A stretch of 8,263 nucleotides of DNA from an uncultured Veillonella sp. (GCF_934190855.1 NZ_CAKPTN010000071.1:1-8263); one strand, 5' to 3'. Shown: positions 1 to 6,031, numbered from the stretch's first letter. Made by a program: numbers and translations. Notes: generated by a model from the letters alone, not told the origin.

Positions 1-267
1 GTATTAAACGAAGAAACGGCTCCAACTGTACTCAGTGCTTTCCGCAATGCATTGGCTGAACTTGATGAAATCACACCTGAAGTTGTAAAAGCAACTATTA
101 AGGCAGTAATGAAAGAAACTGCTTTAAAAGGTAAATTTGTATTCATGCCAATTCGCGTGGCTTTAACAGGTCAAATGCACGGTCCTGATTTGAACAATAT
201 CGTTACTTTGCTTGGTAAAGAAAAATGCTTACATCGCTTAGACAATGTTAGCGCTTTAACAAAATAG
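1..267 (+). CDS. gltX: Glutamyl-tRNA synthetase, C-terminal fragment (5' end outside window)
   Basis: The reading frame is open from base 1 to a TAG stop at 265-267, giving the last 88 residues of a longer protein. The end of the fragment resembles the anticodon-binding tail of bacterial glutamyl-tRNA synthetase: a helical stretch on lysine-rich residues, then FMPIRVALTGQMHGPDL, a block typical of the GltX C-terminus (compare the family pattern PxRxALTGxxxGPxL), followed by a short helix around LLGKEKCLHRLD. The enzyme charges tRNA-Glu (and often tRNA-Gln in bacteria that lack GlnRS) with glutamate in the cytoplasm. The catalytic Rossmann domain and KMSKS-type loop lie upstream of the window. 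In many Firmicutes gltX sits just before the cysE-cysS cluster, which agrees with cysS lying downstream here. The gene ends in a strong terminator at 284-319. Confidence 0.9.
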   Translation, partial: VLNEETAPTVLSAFRNALAELDEITPEVVKATIKAVMKETALKGKFVFMPIRVALTGQMHGPDLNNIVTLLGKEKCLHRLDNVSALTK

Positions 268-283
268 TAATAGAGGCTAATTT

Positions 284-319
284 AAAAGCTCTCATAGCTG
301 AGGTTATGAGAGCTTTTTT
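284..319 (+). terminator. Intrinsic terminator after gltX
   Basis: A perfect 13-bp stem pairs 284-296 (AAAAGCTCTCATA) with 305-317, with an 8-base loop at 297-304. The 3' arm runs into six consecutive T residues at 314-319. It lies 17 bases after the gltX stop and should end that transcript. Because the stem also begins with AAAA, it may work weakly in the reverse direction, but no opposing gene is present. Confidence 0.93.
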
Positions 320-326
320 ATGTATA

Positions 327-355
327 TTGAGATTATTCTATAGAAGTGCTATAAT
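327..355 (+). promoter_or_regulatory. Sigma-A type promoter for the BASS transporter
   Basis: A -35 box TTGAGA (327-332) and a perfect -10 box TATAAT (350-355) are separated by exactly 17 bases. Transcription would start near 362, giving a short untranslated leader of about 38 bases to the ATG at 400. The promoter begins just beyond the gltX terminator, so the transporter is an independent unit. Confidence 0.85.
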
Positions 356-399
356 AGTCGGCGTATTTTATTTTATATATTATGAAAGTGAGTGTTTTT

Positions 400-1353
400 A
401 TGAGTGTTATTCGTTCTATTAACCACTTATTCAATAGTTATCTATCTTGGATCGTACTATTGATGGCTGTATTAGCGTATATGCTTCCTACAGTAATTTC
501 TTGGATGACTCCCTACATTGCGTACATGTTACAATTCGTTATGTTTGCGATGGGTTTAACTTTGACAGCACAAGTATTCCTTGATGTATTCAAACAACCA
601 ATGAAGGTTATCCTCGTATCTGTTATCCAGTTCTTATGGATGCCATTGGCAGGTTTCTTGGTAGCCATTATTTTCAATTTCCCTCCGGAAATTGGTATCG
701 GCTTCATCCTGTTAGGTGCATGTCCTGGTGGTACAGCTTCTAATGTTATGACATTCCTTGCTAATGGTAATGTTCCTTTATCTGTATCTGCAACGACTGT
801 TTCTACATTATTGGCTCCAGTATTAACACCTTTATTCGTTGTACTCTATGCAGGTGCTACATCTTCCATTGAAATTCAATTTATGCCGATGTTTATTTCC
901 ATCGTAAAAATCGTATTGGTACCAATCATCTTAGGTATCGTATTGAATTACTTCATCGGTTCTAAGATTGAACCAGTTAAAGATGTATGCCCTACAATTG
1001 CGGCTATTGCAGTATTGCTTATTTTAGCAGCTGTTACAGCAGTAAACCAAAAACAAATTGCTGAAACAGGCTTAATTATTTTCGTAGCTTGCTTGGTACA
1101 AAATGTGAGTGGTTACGTAGTAACCTACTTCATTTGTAAGGCTCTTAACATCGATATTTCTTCTCGCCGTGCAATGCAAATTGAAGTAGCGATGCAAAAC
1201 TCTGCATTGTCCGTTTCTCTTGCACTTAAACATTTTACACCACAAGCTGCGGTAGCAGGTGCAGTATTCTCTATCATTCATAACTTTACAGGCTCTATAT
1301 TTGCAGGTATTTGCCGTAAACATGACGATCAAGAGAAGTTGGAAAATGCTTAG
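400..1353 (+). CDS. Bile acid:sodium symporter (BASS) family transporter
   Basis: This is a polytopic inner-membrane protein of 317 residues with about nine or ten hydrophobic segments and almost no soluble domain. Two BASS signatures are visible. One is GACPGGTASN at residues 106-115, the conserved crossover region. The other is E262-V-A-M-Q266-N267, matching the E-x3-Q pair that helps bind Na+ in characterised ASBT homologues. The family imports organic anions with Na+. Bacterial members related to YocS/PanS carry substrates such as ketopantoate rather than bile salts, so the substrate cannot be stated. I prefer the ATG at 400 over the in-frame ATG at 382, because AAGTGAG at 386-392 lies 7 bases before it, whereas the upstream ATG has no SD site and would leave only about 20 bases of leader. 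It is monocistronic, with its own promoter, and separates gltX from cysS. Confidence 0.9.
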   Translation: MSVIRSINHLFNSYLSWIVLLMAVLAYMLPTVISWMTPYIAYMLQFVMFAMGLTLTAQVFLDVFKQPMKVILVSVIQFLWMPLAGFLVAIIFNFPPEIGIGFILLGACPGGTASNVMTFLANGNVPLSVSATTVSTLLAPVLTPLFVVLYAGATSSIEIQFMPMFISIVKIVLVPIILGIVLNYFIGSKIEPVKDVCPTIAAIAVLLILAAVTAVNQKQIAETGLIIFVACLVQNVSGYVVTYFICKALNIDISSRRAMQIEVAMQNSALSVSLALKHFTPQAAVAGAVFSIIHNFTGSIFAGICRKHDDQEKLENA

Positions 1354-1356
1354 TCT

Positions 1357-1446
1357 TAATTGATATAAACTAAATCAATTACTATTAACGTGTTTTATAT
1401 AAAAACTATTGTTAATAGTGATAATAGCAGTCAAATATTTTGATTG
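1357..1446 (+). repeat. Cluster of three AT-rich inverted repeats downstream of the transporter
   Basis: Three hairpin-forming repeats follow each other. The first pairs TAATTGAT (1357-1364) with 1374-1381. The second pairs ACTATTAAC (1381-1389) with 1411-1419 and contains a nested GTTTT/AAAAC stem (1392-1396 with 1402-1406). The third pairs CAGTCAAA (1428-1435) with 1439-1446, one pair being G-T. None is followed by a clean U-run, so none is a standard terminator. They may be 3' end stabilising structures of the transporter mRNA, or simply a consequence of very high AT content. There is no open reading frame of note here. Confidence 0.5.
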
Positions 1447-1450
1447 TACT

Positions 1451-1534
1451 AATCCTCATCATTTAAAAATATATTAGCTGAAAACCTATGTATAATAGGC
1501 TAATAACTAATTTTGAATGATGAGGATTTTTCTT
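1451..1534 (+). terminator. Long hairpin with U-run, probable terminator of the transporter mRNA
   Basis: A perfect 13-bp outer stem pairs AATCCTCATCATT (1451-1463) with AATGATGAGGATT (1516-1528). It is followed by a T-rich tract (1527-1534, five T, C, two T). The 52 bases enclosed can fold further: TATTAGC (1472-1478) pairs with GCTAATA (1499-1505). The whole structure is unusually long for a terminator. It lies about 100 bases beyond the transporter stop and just before the cysS promoter, so transcript termination is the simplest reading. Confidence 0.65.
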
Positions 1535-1541
1535 ATGAATA

Positions 1542-1571
1542 TTGACTTTCTATAGCATTATTTGGTAAAAT
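1542..1571 (+). promoter_or_regulatory. Promoter of the cysS T-box operon
   Basis: TTGACT (1542-1547) and TAAAAT (1566-1571) are separated by 18 bases. Each box differs from the sigma-A consensus by one base. The predicted start is close to 1578, immediately before a 6-bp hairpin and the T-box leader. The spacing to the leader supports its use, but it is a prediction from sequence only. Confidence 0.68.
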
Positions 1572-1578
1572 AACTCTA

Positions 1579-1827
1579 TATCTAAATATAGATACAATTA
1601 AAAGCTAGGACTGAAAGAAGTACTCTACAACTAACTTTTTAGCGAGAACCGATGGTGGGAGGGTTCATGGATAGGTAGACGAAATGCATTCACGAGCTGA
1701 CACTCCGATTATAGGTAGGTTTGTCCGGTGACGCGCCGTTATGCGATGAGTGGGTGCCATTGCTGGTACCTAACAGAGTGGAACCGCGGACCATCGTCTC
1801 TGTATGAGATGAGAGGTCTTTTTTATT
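1579..1827 (+). promoter_or_regulatory. T-box riboswitch, tRNA-Cys responsive, controlling cysS
   Basis: The leader has the parts of a canonical transcription-attenuating T-box. A Stem I apical hairpin pairs GAACC (1646-1650) with GGTTC (1662-1666) around the loop GATGGTGGGAG (1651-1661). An AGTA motif typical of the specifier-loop region is at 1619-1622. On the 3' side of Stem I, TGC followed by A (1685-1688) is the probable Cys specifier. Stem III pairs GGGTGCC (1752-1758) with GGTACCT (1765-1771). The T-box sequence AGAGTGGAACCGCG is at 1775-1788. The base after TGG is A (1782), which would pair with discriminator U73 of tRNA-Cys. The antiterminator helix pairs ACAGAG (1773-1778) with CTCTGT (1798-1803) and excludes the terminator. 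Uncharged tRNA-Cys should stabilise the antiterminator and allow readthrough into cysS. Confidence 0.95.
1789..1827 (+). terminator. T-box attenuator terminator
   Basis: GACC (1789-1792) pairs with GGTC (1815-1818). After a small internal loop, TCGTCTC (1794-1800) pairs with GAGATGA (1806-1812, one G-T pair). The U-run TTTTTT is at 1819-1824. The 5' arm shares bases 1794-1800 with the 3' half of the antiterminator, so only one of the two structures can form. Confidence 0.9.
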
Positions 1828-1852
1828 TACAAAAATGGAGGCATCGGTAACG

Positions 1853-3301
1853 ATGAGAGAAATTACAGTTTATAATACTATGACACGCCAAAAAGAGGTA
1901 TTCAATCCTGTTACACCAGGTGAGGCAAAAATGTATGTATGTGGTGTTACACCATATAATCATCCTCATATTGGCAACGCACGTCCTTTCGTAACTTGGG
2001 ACGTAATTCGTCGATACATGAAGCATGTAGGCTATAAAGTAACTTATGTACAAAACTTTACAGATGTGGATGACAAAATCATCAATACATCTAATGGTGA
2101 AGGCGTATCTTGGGATACTATTGCAAACCGTTATATCGATAGCTATTTCGAAGTAATGGATGCTCTTGGTGTACAACGAGCTGATATTTATCCACGTGTT
2201 TCTACACATATCGAAGATATCATTGCGATGATCAATACGTTGATTGAAAAAGGCTATGCTTATGAACTCGATGGCGATGTGTACTATAGCGTTGACAAAT
2301 TTGAACATTATGGCGAATTATCTGGCCGTACATTAGATGATATGGAAGCTGGCGCTCGTATCGAAGTAGATGGTCGCAAAAAGAATCCTATGGATTTTGC
2401 GTTGTGGAAAGCAGCAAAACCAGGTGAACCTTATTGGGAAAGCCCATGGGGCAATGGTCGTCCAGGTTGGCATATTGAATGTTCTGCTATGAGCCAAAAA
2501 TACTTGGGTACAGAATTCGACTTCCATGGTGGCGGTAGTGACTTGATCTTCCCTCATCATGAAAACGAAATTGCTCAATCCGAAGGTTGTTCTGGTCAAC
2601 ATCCAGTAGTTCGTTACTGGCTGCATAATGGCTTTATTACAATTAACTCTGAAAAAATGTCTAAATCCTTGAATAACTTCTTCTTGGTAAAAGATATTTT
2701 AGAACAATATAGCCCTGATGCATTGCGCTACTTCTTGTTGAGCACCCATTATCGCAGCCCATTGGATTTCTCTGATGAGCGCTTAGAAGAAGCAAATAAA
2801 TCTTTAGAACGTTTGAGCACAGCTATTGAAAACCTTCTTTACCTTGAAAAATGTGAACCAGGTCAATGCGAAGATGCACAACGTTTGTTAGAACAAGCTA
2901 AAACATTTGAAGAAGAATTTGAAGTAGCTATGAGCGATGACTTCAATACAGCATTAGCTACATCTAGCATGTTTGGTCTTGCTAAAGAAATCAACATTTA
3001 CTACCAAGCAATGACTAGCAAAGAAGGCGTTGTTTGCCAAGAAGCTATTGCTGAAGTTAAACGTATCTTCAAATTCATGACAGATGTGATTGGCGTTCTT
3101 GAAAAAGCATGGGAAGGCAACACTAGTGCTAACGCTGCTGAATACGAAGAATTAATGCAAGTTATCTTGTCTGTACGTCAAGCGTGCCGCGAACAAAAGC
3201 AATGGGCATTAGCTGACTGCATCCGCGATCGTTTGGCTGAAATCGGTATTACTATTGAGGACTCCCCTCAAGGTGCACGGTGGAAAAAACGTGAAGTTTA
3301 A
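1853..3301 (+). CDS. cysS: Cysteinyl-tRNA synthetase
   Basis: This class I synthetase attaches cysteine to tRNA-Cys in the cytoplasm. The 482-residue length is normal for the family. Visible landmarks are the HIGH-type motif PHIGNAR at 38-44, the KMSKS loop at 268-272, and the four zinc ligands that recognise cysteine thiol: C30, C210, H235 and E239, spaced as in the E. coli enzyme. The C-terminal third is the helical DALR/anticodon-recognition region. The in-frame ATG at 1835 overlaps the SD element GGAGG (1837-1841), so initiation at ATG 1853, whose product begins MREITVYNTMTR like other CysRS proteins, is preferred. The 11-base gap from GGAGG to ATG is slightly long. The upstream Cys-type T-box makes expression respond to uncharged tRNA-Cys. 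The gene overlaps mrnC by 11 bases. Confidence 0.97.
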   Translation: MREITVYNTMTRQKEVFNPVTPGEAKMYVCGVTPYNHPHIGNARPFVTWDVIRRYMKHVGYKVTYVQNFTDVDDKIINTSNGEGVSWDTIANRYIDSYFEVMDALGVQRADIYPRVSTHIEDIIAMINTLIEKGYAYELDGDVYYSVDKFEHYGELSGRTLDDMEAGARIEVDGRKKNPMDFALWKAAKPGEPYWESPWGNGRPGWHIECSAMSQKYLGTEFDFHGGGSDLIFPHHENEIAQSEGCSGQHPVVRYWLHNGFITINSEKMSKSLNNFFLVKDILEQYSPDALRYFLLSTHYRSPLDFSDERLEEANKSLERLSTAIENLLYLEKCEPGQCEDAQRLLEQAKTFEEEFEVAMSDDFNTALATSSMFGLAKEINIYYQAMTSKEGVVCQEAIAEVKRIFKFMTDVIGVLEKAWEGNTSANAAEYEELMQVILSVRQACREQKQWALADCIRDRLAEIGITIEDSPQGARWKKREV

Positions 3302-3767
3302 ACAATTTCAATTCTTAATGAATGAAGCGATAAAAAAACTGACGGCTCTTGAAGAAGAGCCGCTTCGTTTGCGTAAACGAACTGTAGAGGAGTGCCTTAG
3401 TGCTGACGCAGTCATGCTTGCTTATATTGGTGATGCCGTGTACTCCATGTATGTGCGTGAACGAGTAGTACAAATGAATATTACTAAAGTACAAGTGTTA
3501 CACACCATTGTTACTGAGTTTATTTGTGCTAAATCACAAGCAAAAGTATTACTTGAGATAGAAGATACTTTCACAGAACAAGAACACGCTATTGCTAGAC
3601 GAGCTAGAAATAGTAATGTCAATGTGCCAAAGAGCAGTTCTGTTCAAGAATATCGCAGTAGTACGGCCTTTGAAGCTGTACTAGGTTTTCTGTATGAAAC
3701 ACGTCAAGATGAGCGCTTACAACATATTATGGGACAAGCCTTTTCTATAACTCTTCGAGGTATGTAG
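3291..3767 (+). CDS. mrnC: Mini-ribonuclease 3 (23S rRNA maturation nuclease)
   Basis: Mini-III is an RNase III catalytic domain without the dsRNA-binding domain. In Bacillus subtilis it trims both ends of 23S rRNA precursor. The RNase III signature LAYIGDAVY carries the catalytic Asp at residue 48, and TAFEAVLGFLY near the end supplies the metal-binding Glu at residue 128. The region RNSNVNVPKSSSVQEYRSST between them is typical of the family. At 158 residues it is somewhat longer than the roughly 140 of B. subtilis, owing to a charged N-terminal extension of about 25 residues. I chose GTG 3291 because GGTGG lies 7 bases upstream. The in-frame ATG at 3318 has no SD site, and the TTG at 3255 would add residues inside cysS. 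The start overlaps the end of cysS, which suggests translational coupling. Two adjacent hairpins lie within its early coding sequence (3343-3381). Confidence 0.92.
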   Translation: MKFKQFQFLMNEAIKKLTALEEEPLRLRKRTVEECLSADAVMLAYIGDAVYSMYVRERVVQMNITKVQVLHTIVTEFICAKSQAKVLLEIEDTFTEQEHAIARRARNSNVNVPKSSSVQEYRSSTAFEAVLGFLYETRQDERLQHIMGQAFSITLRGM

Positions 3768-3768
3768 T

Positions 3769-4500
3769 ATGGACAATTATATTGTAGGCCGCAATGCGGT
3801 TAAAGAAGCCCTTAAAAGTGGTCGTTCAATTCAACGTATTATGGTCAGCGAAGATAAGGTGAAAACTGGTTTGGCTGATATCGTGGGTCTTGCTAAATCC
3901 CAAGGCATTGAAGTGAGACCGACACCTATTAAACAGATGAATAAGTACGACTTAGATGTACCACATCAAGGGGTTATTGCCCTTGTATCGGCGGTACAAT
4001 TTAAGGAATTAGGTGAAGTTTTACAAGAGACTACTCATGAAGTGCCTTTGCTCATTTTAACAGATGGTGTAGAGGATCCTCATAATATGGGAGCTATCAT
4101 TCGTACTGCCGAATGTGTGGGTGCAACGGCTGTACTCATTCCTAAGCGTCATAATGCACCTATTAATGCGACAGTTGCCAAAACCTCTGCTGGAGCTATT
4201 GAACAGATTCCCCTAGTACAAGTGGGCAACGTGGCTCAAACTATTAAGCAGCTACAAAAACAAGGTTTTTGGGTAATGGGCGCTCATATGGAAGGTGACC
4301 GTACCTTGTATGAGGCGGATATGACGATTCCTACAGTTATCGTAATTGGTAATGAAGGCAAGGGAATTAGCCGTGTTGTGAAAGAGGCTTGTGATTTCCT
4401 CGTAACGATTCCTATGTATGGGAATTTAAATTCCTTAAACGCATCTGTGGCAGCAGCGGTTCTTATGTATGAGGCGGTACGTCAACGGCAAGCGAAATAA
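3769..4500 (+). CDS. rlmB: 23S rRNA (guanosine-2'-O-)-methyltransferase, RlmB/TrmH family
   Basis: This is a SPOUT-class (trefoil knot) methyltransferase using S-adenosylmethionine. RlmB methylates the 2'-O of G2251 in the 23S rRNA P-loop (E. coli numbering). The N-terminal 75 or so residues match the small RNA-binding SpoU substrate-binding domain, with an early NAVKEAL motif. The catalytic domain shows all three SpoU motifs: DGVEDPHNMGAIIRTAE with N106 and R112, IGNEGKGISR around E196, and the knot segment NSLNASVAAAV around N224-S226. Length (243 residues) is typical. The start ATG lies one base after the mrnC stop, with GAGGT inside mrnC as a likely SD element, so the two are probably coupled. 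Target position within the family is inferred from synteny. Paralogues that modify other rRNA or tRNA guanosines share these motifs. Confidence 0.92.
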   Translation: MDNYIVGRNAVKEALKSGRSIQRIMVSEDKVKTGLADIVGLAKSQGIEVRPTPIKQMNKYDLDVPHQGVIALVSAVQFKELGEVLQETTHEVPLLILTDGVEDPHNMGAIIRTAECVGATAVLIPKRHNAPINATVAKTSAGAIEQIPLVQVGNVAQTIKQLQKQGFWVMGAHMEGDRTLYEADMTIPTVIVIGNEGKGISRVVKEACDFLVTIPMYGNLNSLNASVAAAVLMYEAVRQRQAK

Positions 4501-4502
4501 CT

Positions 4503-5036
4503 ATGTTAAAAGATATCTTAATTGTAGATGGCTATAATGTGATATTTGCCTGGACTCATTTGAAGAAATTAGCACATGAATCATTAGAGCATGCTCGAAT
4601 GGAACTGAGAGATAAGTTATTAAATTACGGCAAGTTTAAGGGCTATGAAGTGATCCTTGTATTTGATGGTAAATATACGAAATCTGGAGGCTCTGTTGAG
4701 GTTATCACTAATGGTTTCATAGAGGTCTATACTGATGATGGAGAAACGGCGGACTCCTTTATAGAACGAGAGGTATTTTTGCGTAAAGGTAAATATACCA
4801 ATGTATATGTTGTGACTTCTGATGGGGCAGAACAGAATCAAATTCTCGGTTCCGGTGGTTTGCGAATTCCTGCTCGAGAATTACAAAATATGATTCGTCT
4901 TGCTAAGGAAGAGGAGCGACTGCAATATGCTCATGAACATAGACGTGATCAATTTAGTTTACGACGCAATGAAGTGGGGGGCTTATTATCCCCTGAAGTG
5001 GCTGAAAAGCTAGAGAAATTGCGACGTGGTCATTGA
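4503..5036 (+). CDS. rae1: Rae1/YacP-type NYN-domain ribosome-associated endoribonuclease
   Basis: The 177-residue protein has a PIN-like NYN nuclease fold. Acidic and polar residues expected to bind metal are at D9 and N12 (motif IVDGYNVI), D55 (VFDG), the DDGETAD segment at 78-84, and D107 (VTSDGAEQ). In B. subtilis the orthologue Rae1 (formerly YacP) binds the ribosomal A site and cleaves mRNA in a translation-dependent way. That function is transferred here by family and by position after rlmB. The C-terminal 40 residues are charged and helical (LAKEEERL onward), as in other YacP proteins. It starts two bases after rlmB with no strong SD site, consistent with translational coupling. No terminator follows, so transcription can continue to sigH. 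Confidence 0.88.
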   Translation: MLKDILIVDGYNVIFAWTHLKKLAHESLEHARMELRDKLLNYGKFKGYEVILVFDGKYTKSGGSVEVITNGFIEVYTDDGETADSFIEREVFLRKGKYTNVYVVTSDGAEQNQILGSGGLRIPARELQNMIRLAKEEERLQYAHEHRRDQFSLRRNEVGGLLSPEVAEKLEKLRRGH

Positions 5037-5039
5037 TAG

Positions 5040-5068
5040 TTGAAAATCAAATACACTTCCAGTATAAT
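5040..5068 (+). promoter_or_regulatory. Strong sigma-A type promoter for sigH-secG
   Basis: TTGAAA (5040-5045) and a perfect TATAAT (5063-5068) are separated by 17 bases. The expected start near 5075 gives a leader of about 35 bases. The promoter starts only four bases after the rae1 stop codon, so sigH can be transcribed independently of the T-box-controlled genes upstream. A perfect AAGGAGG (5098-5104) lies 5 bases before the sigH ATG. Confidence 0.85.
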
Positions 5069-5109
5069 AAATATATTGGTTTTTCTCGCTCAATTGTAAG
5101 GAGGAGCTT

Positions 5110-5784
5110 ATGAAACTGATTCATACACGCAAGTCCGATTACAATTTCAAGGAAATGACCGATGAGCAAGTTGTGGTCATAGCTCAAGAGGAGCAAAATG
5201 TGTTTGCAATTGATTATATTGTAAATAAATATAAAAATTTTGTTCGAGCTAAGGCACGTTCCTATTTTTTAGTAGGTGCGGATCGAGAGGACATTATCCA
5301 AGAAGGTATGATTGGACTCTACAAGGCGACGCGCGATTTTAAACATGATAAATTAGCGTCTTTCAGAGCCTTTGCAGAATTGTGTATAACTAGACAAATC
5401 ATAACGGCCATTAAATCGGCTACAAGACAAAAACACGCGCCTTTGAATTCCTATATATCTCTTAATAAACCGGTATATACAGAGGAATCAGAGCGTACAT
5501 TGATTGAAATGCTATCCTCCGCAAAGGTTACAAACCCTGAGGATCTCATTATCAGCCAAGAGGAATTGGATGATATTGAACGCAATATCGGTCATATTTT
5601 AAGTGATCTCGAGTGGGAGGTCTTGGAAGGATATCTAGACGGACGTTCTTATCAAGAAATGGCTGAGGTCACAGATCGCAGTGTTAAATCTATCGACAAT
5701 GCACTGCAAAGGGTTAAACGTAAATTAGAGAAGTATTTAGAACATCGTGTATTGGGTTCGCCTAGAGCCTCACAGGAAGGATGA
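5110..5784 (+). CDS. sigH: RNA polymerase sigma factor of the SigH (sigma-30) family
   Basis: This sigma-70 family factor of 224 residues is close in length to Bacillus SigH. Region 2 spans about residues 30-105 and includes the core-binding and -10 recognition helices (DREDIIQEGMIGLYKATRDF at 58-77, then FRAFAELCITRQIITAI). Region 4 is the helix-turn-helix near the end (LSDLEWEVLEGYLDGRSYQE, then SVKSIDNALQRVKRKL), which reads the -35 element. In spore formers SigH starts early sporulation and competence genes. In non-sporulating relatives it is often kept for competence or stationary-phase genes, which is inference here. It lies after rae1, as in many Firmicutes, has its own promoter and a perfect SD element, and its TGA stop is embedded in the SD/start region of secG. 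Confidence 0.92.
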   Translation: MKLIHTRKSDYNFKEMTDEQVVVIAQEEQNVFAIDYIVNKYKNFVRAKARSYFLVGADREDIIQEGMIGLYKATRDFKHDKLASFRAFAELCITRQIITAIKSATRQKHAPLNSYISLNKPVYTEESERTLIEMLSSAKVTNPEDLIISQEELDDIERNIGHILSDLEWEVLEGYLDGRSYQEMAEVTDRSVKSIDNALQRVKRKLEKYLEHRVLGSPRASQEG

Positions 5785-5789
5785 CAGTC

Positions 5790-6026
5790 GTGACAAATTT
5801 TTTAATGATCCTAGAAGTAATCGTATCAATTTTATTAATTGTAGTAGTTGTGGCACAAAATAGCAAAAGCTCTGGTATGGGTGGCGCTGTTTCTGGTGCG
5901 GCAGACTCCTCTTTTGGTGGTAAGGCCCGTGGTGTAGACGGCTTCTTATCTAGATGTACAATTATTTTAGGGATTATCTTTGCTGTGTTGAGCTTAGTAT
6001 TAGGGGCAATGATTAATCAATTCTAA
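5790..6026 (+). CDS. secG: Protein translocase subunit SecG
   Basis: SecG is the small auxiliary subunit of the SecYEG export channel in the inner membrane. The 78-residue product has two hydrophobic membrane segments, about residues 3-22 (LMILEVIVSILLIVVVV) and 54-76 (IILGIIFAVLSLVLGAMI). They are joined by a glycine- and serine-rich cytoplasmic loop with the family-typical SSGMGGAVSGAADSSFGG stretch. Two starts are possible. ATG 5781 overlaps the sigH stop as ATGA, but the SD element AGGAAGG (5774-5780) abuts it directly. GTG 5790 sits 9 bases after that element and is preferred. Either way translation is tightly linked with sigH. A terminator follows within six bases of the stop. Confidence 0.92.
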   Translation: MTNFLMILEVIVSILLIVVVVAQNSKSSGMGGAVSGAADSSFGGKARGVDGFLSRCTIILGIIFAVLSLVLGAMINQF

Positions 6027-6031
6027 TGATG

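Noticed and set aside
382..399. Upstream ATG that would extend the BASS transporter by six residues
   Set aside because: It has no Shine-Dalgarno site, while the ATG at 400 has AAGTGAG 7 bases upstream.
1537..1557. Six-codon ATG...TAG frame between the long hairpin and the T-box
   Set aside because: It overlaps the predicted -35 box of the cysS promoter, has no SD site and would not be on the leader transcript.
1835..1852. Upstream in-frame ATG for cysS
   Set aside because: This ATG shares bases with the GGAGG element, which can only serve a later start. Family alignment favours the product starting MREITVYNT.
1823..2308. Long minus-strand open frame opposite the start of cysS
   Set aside because: It lies antisense to a clearly identified synthetase, has a composition typical of a codon shadow and no recognisable domain or SD site.
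3255..3290. TTG-initiated extension of mrnC inside cysS
   Set aside because: The extra residues overlap the CysRS C-terminus and have no family support. GTG 3291 has a suitable SD-like site.
5985..6012. Possible promoter inside secG for rnr (TTGAGC followed by GATTAA)
   Set aside because: The -10 candidate matches only three of six consensus positions, so it is not supportable.
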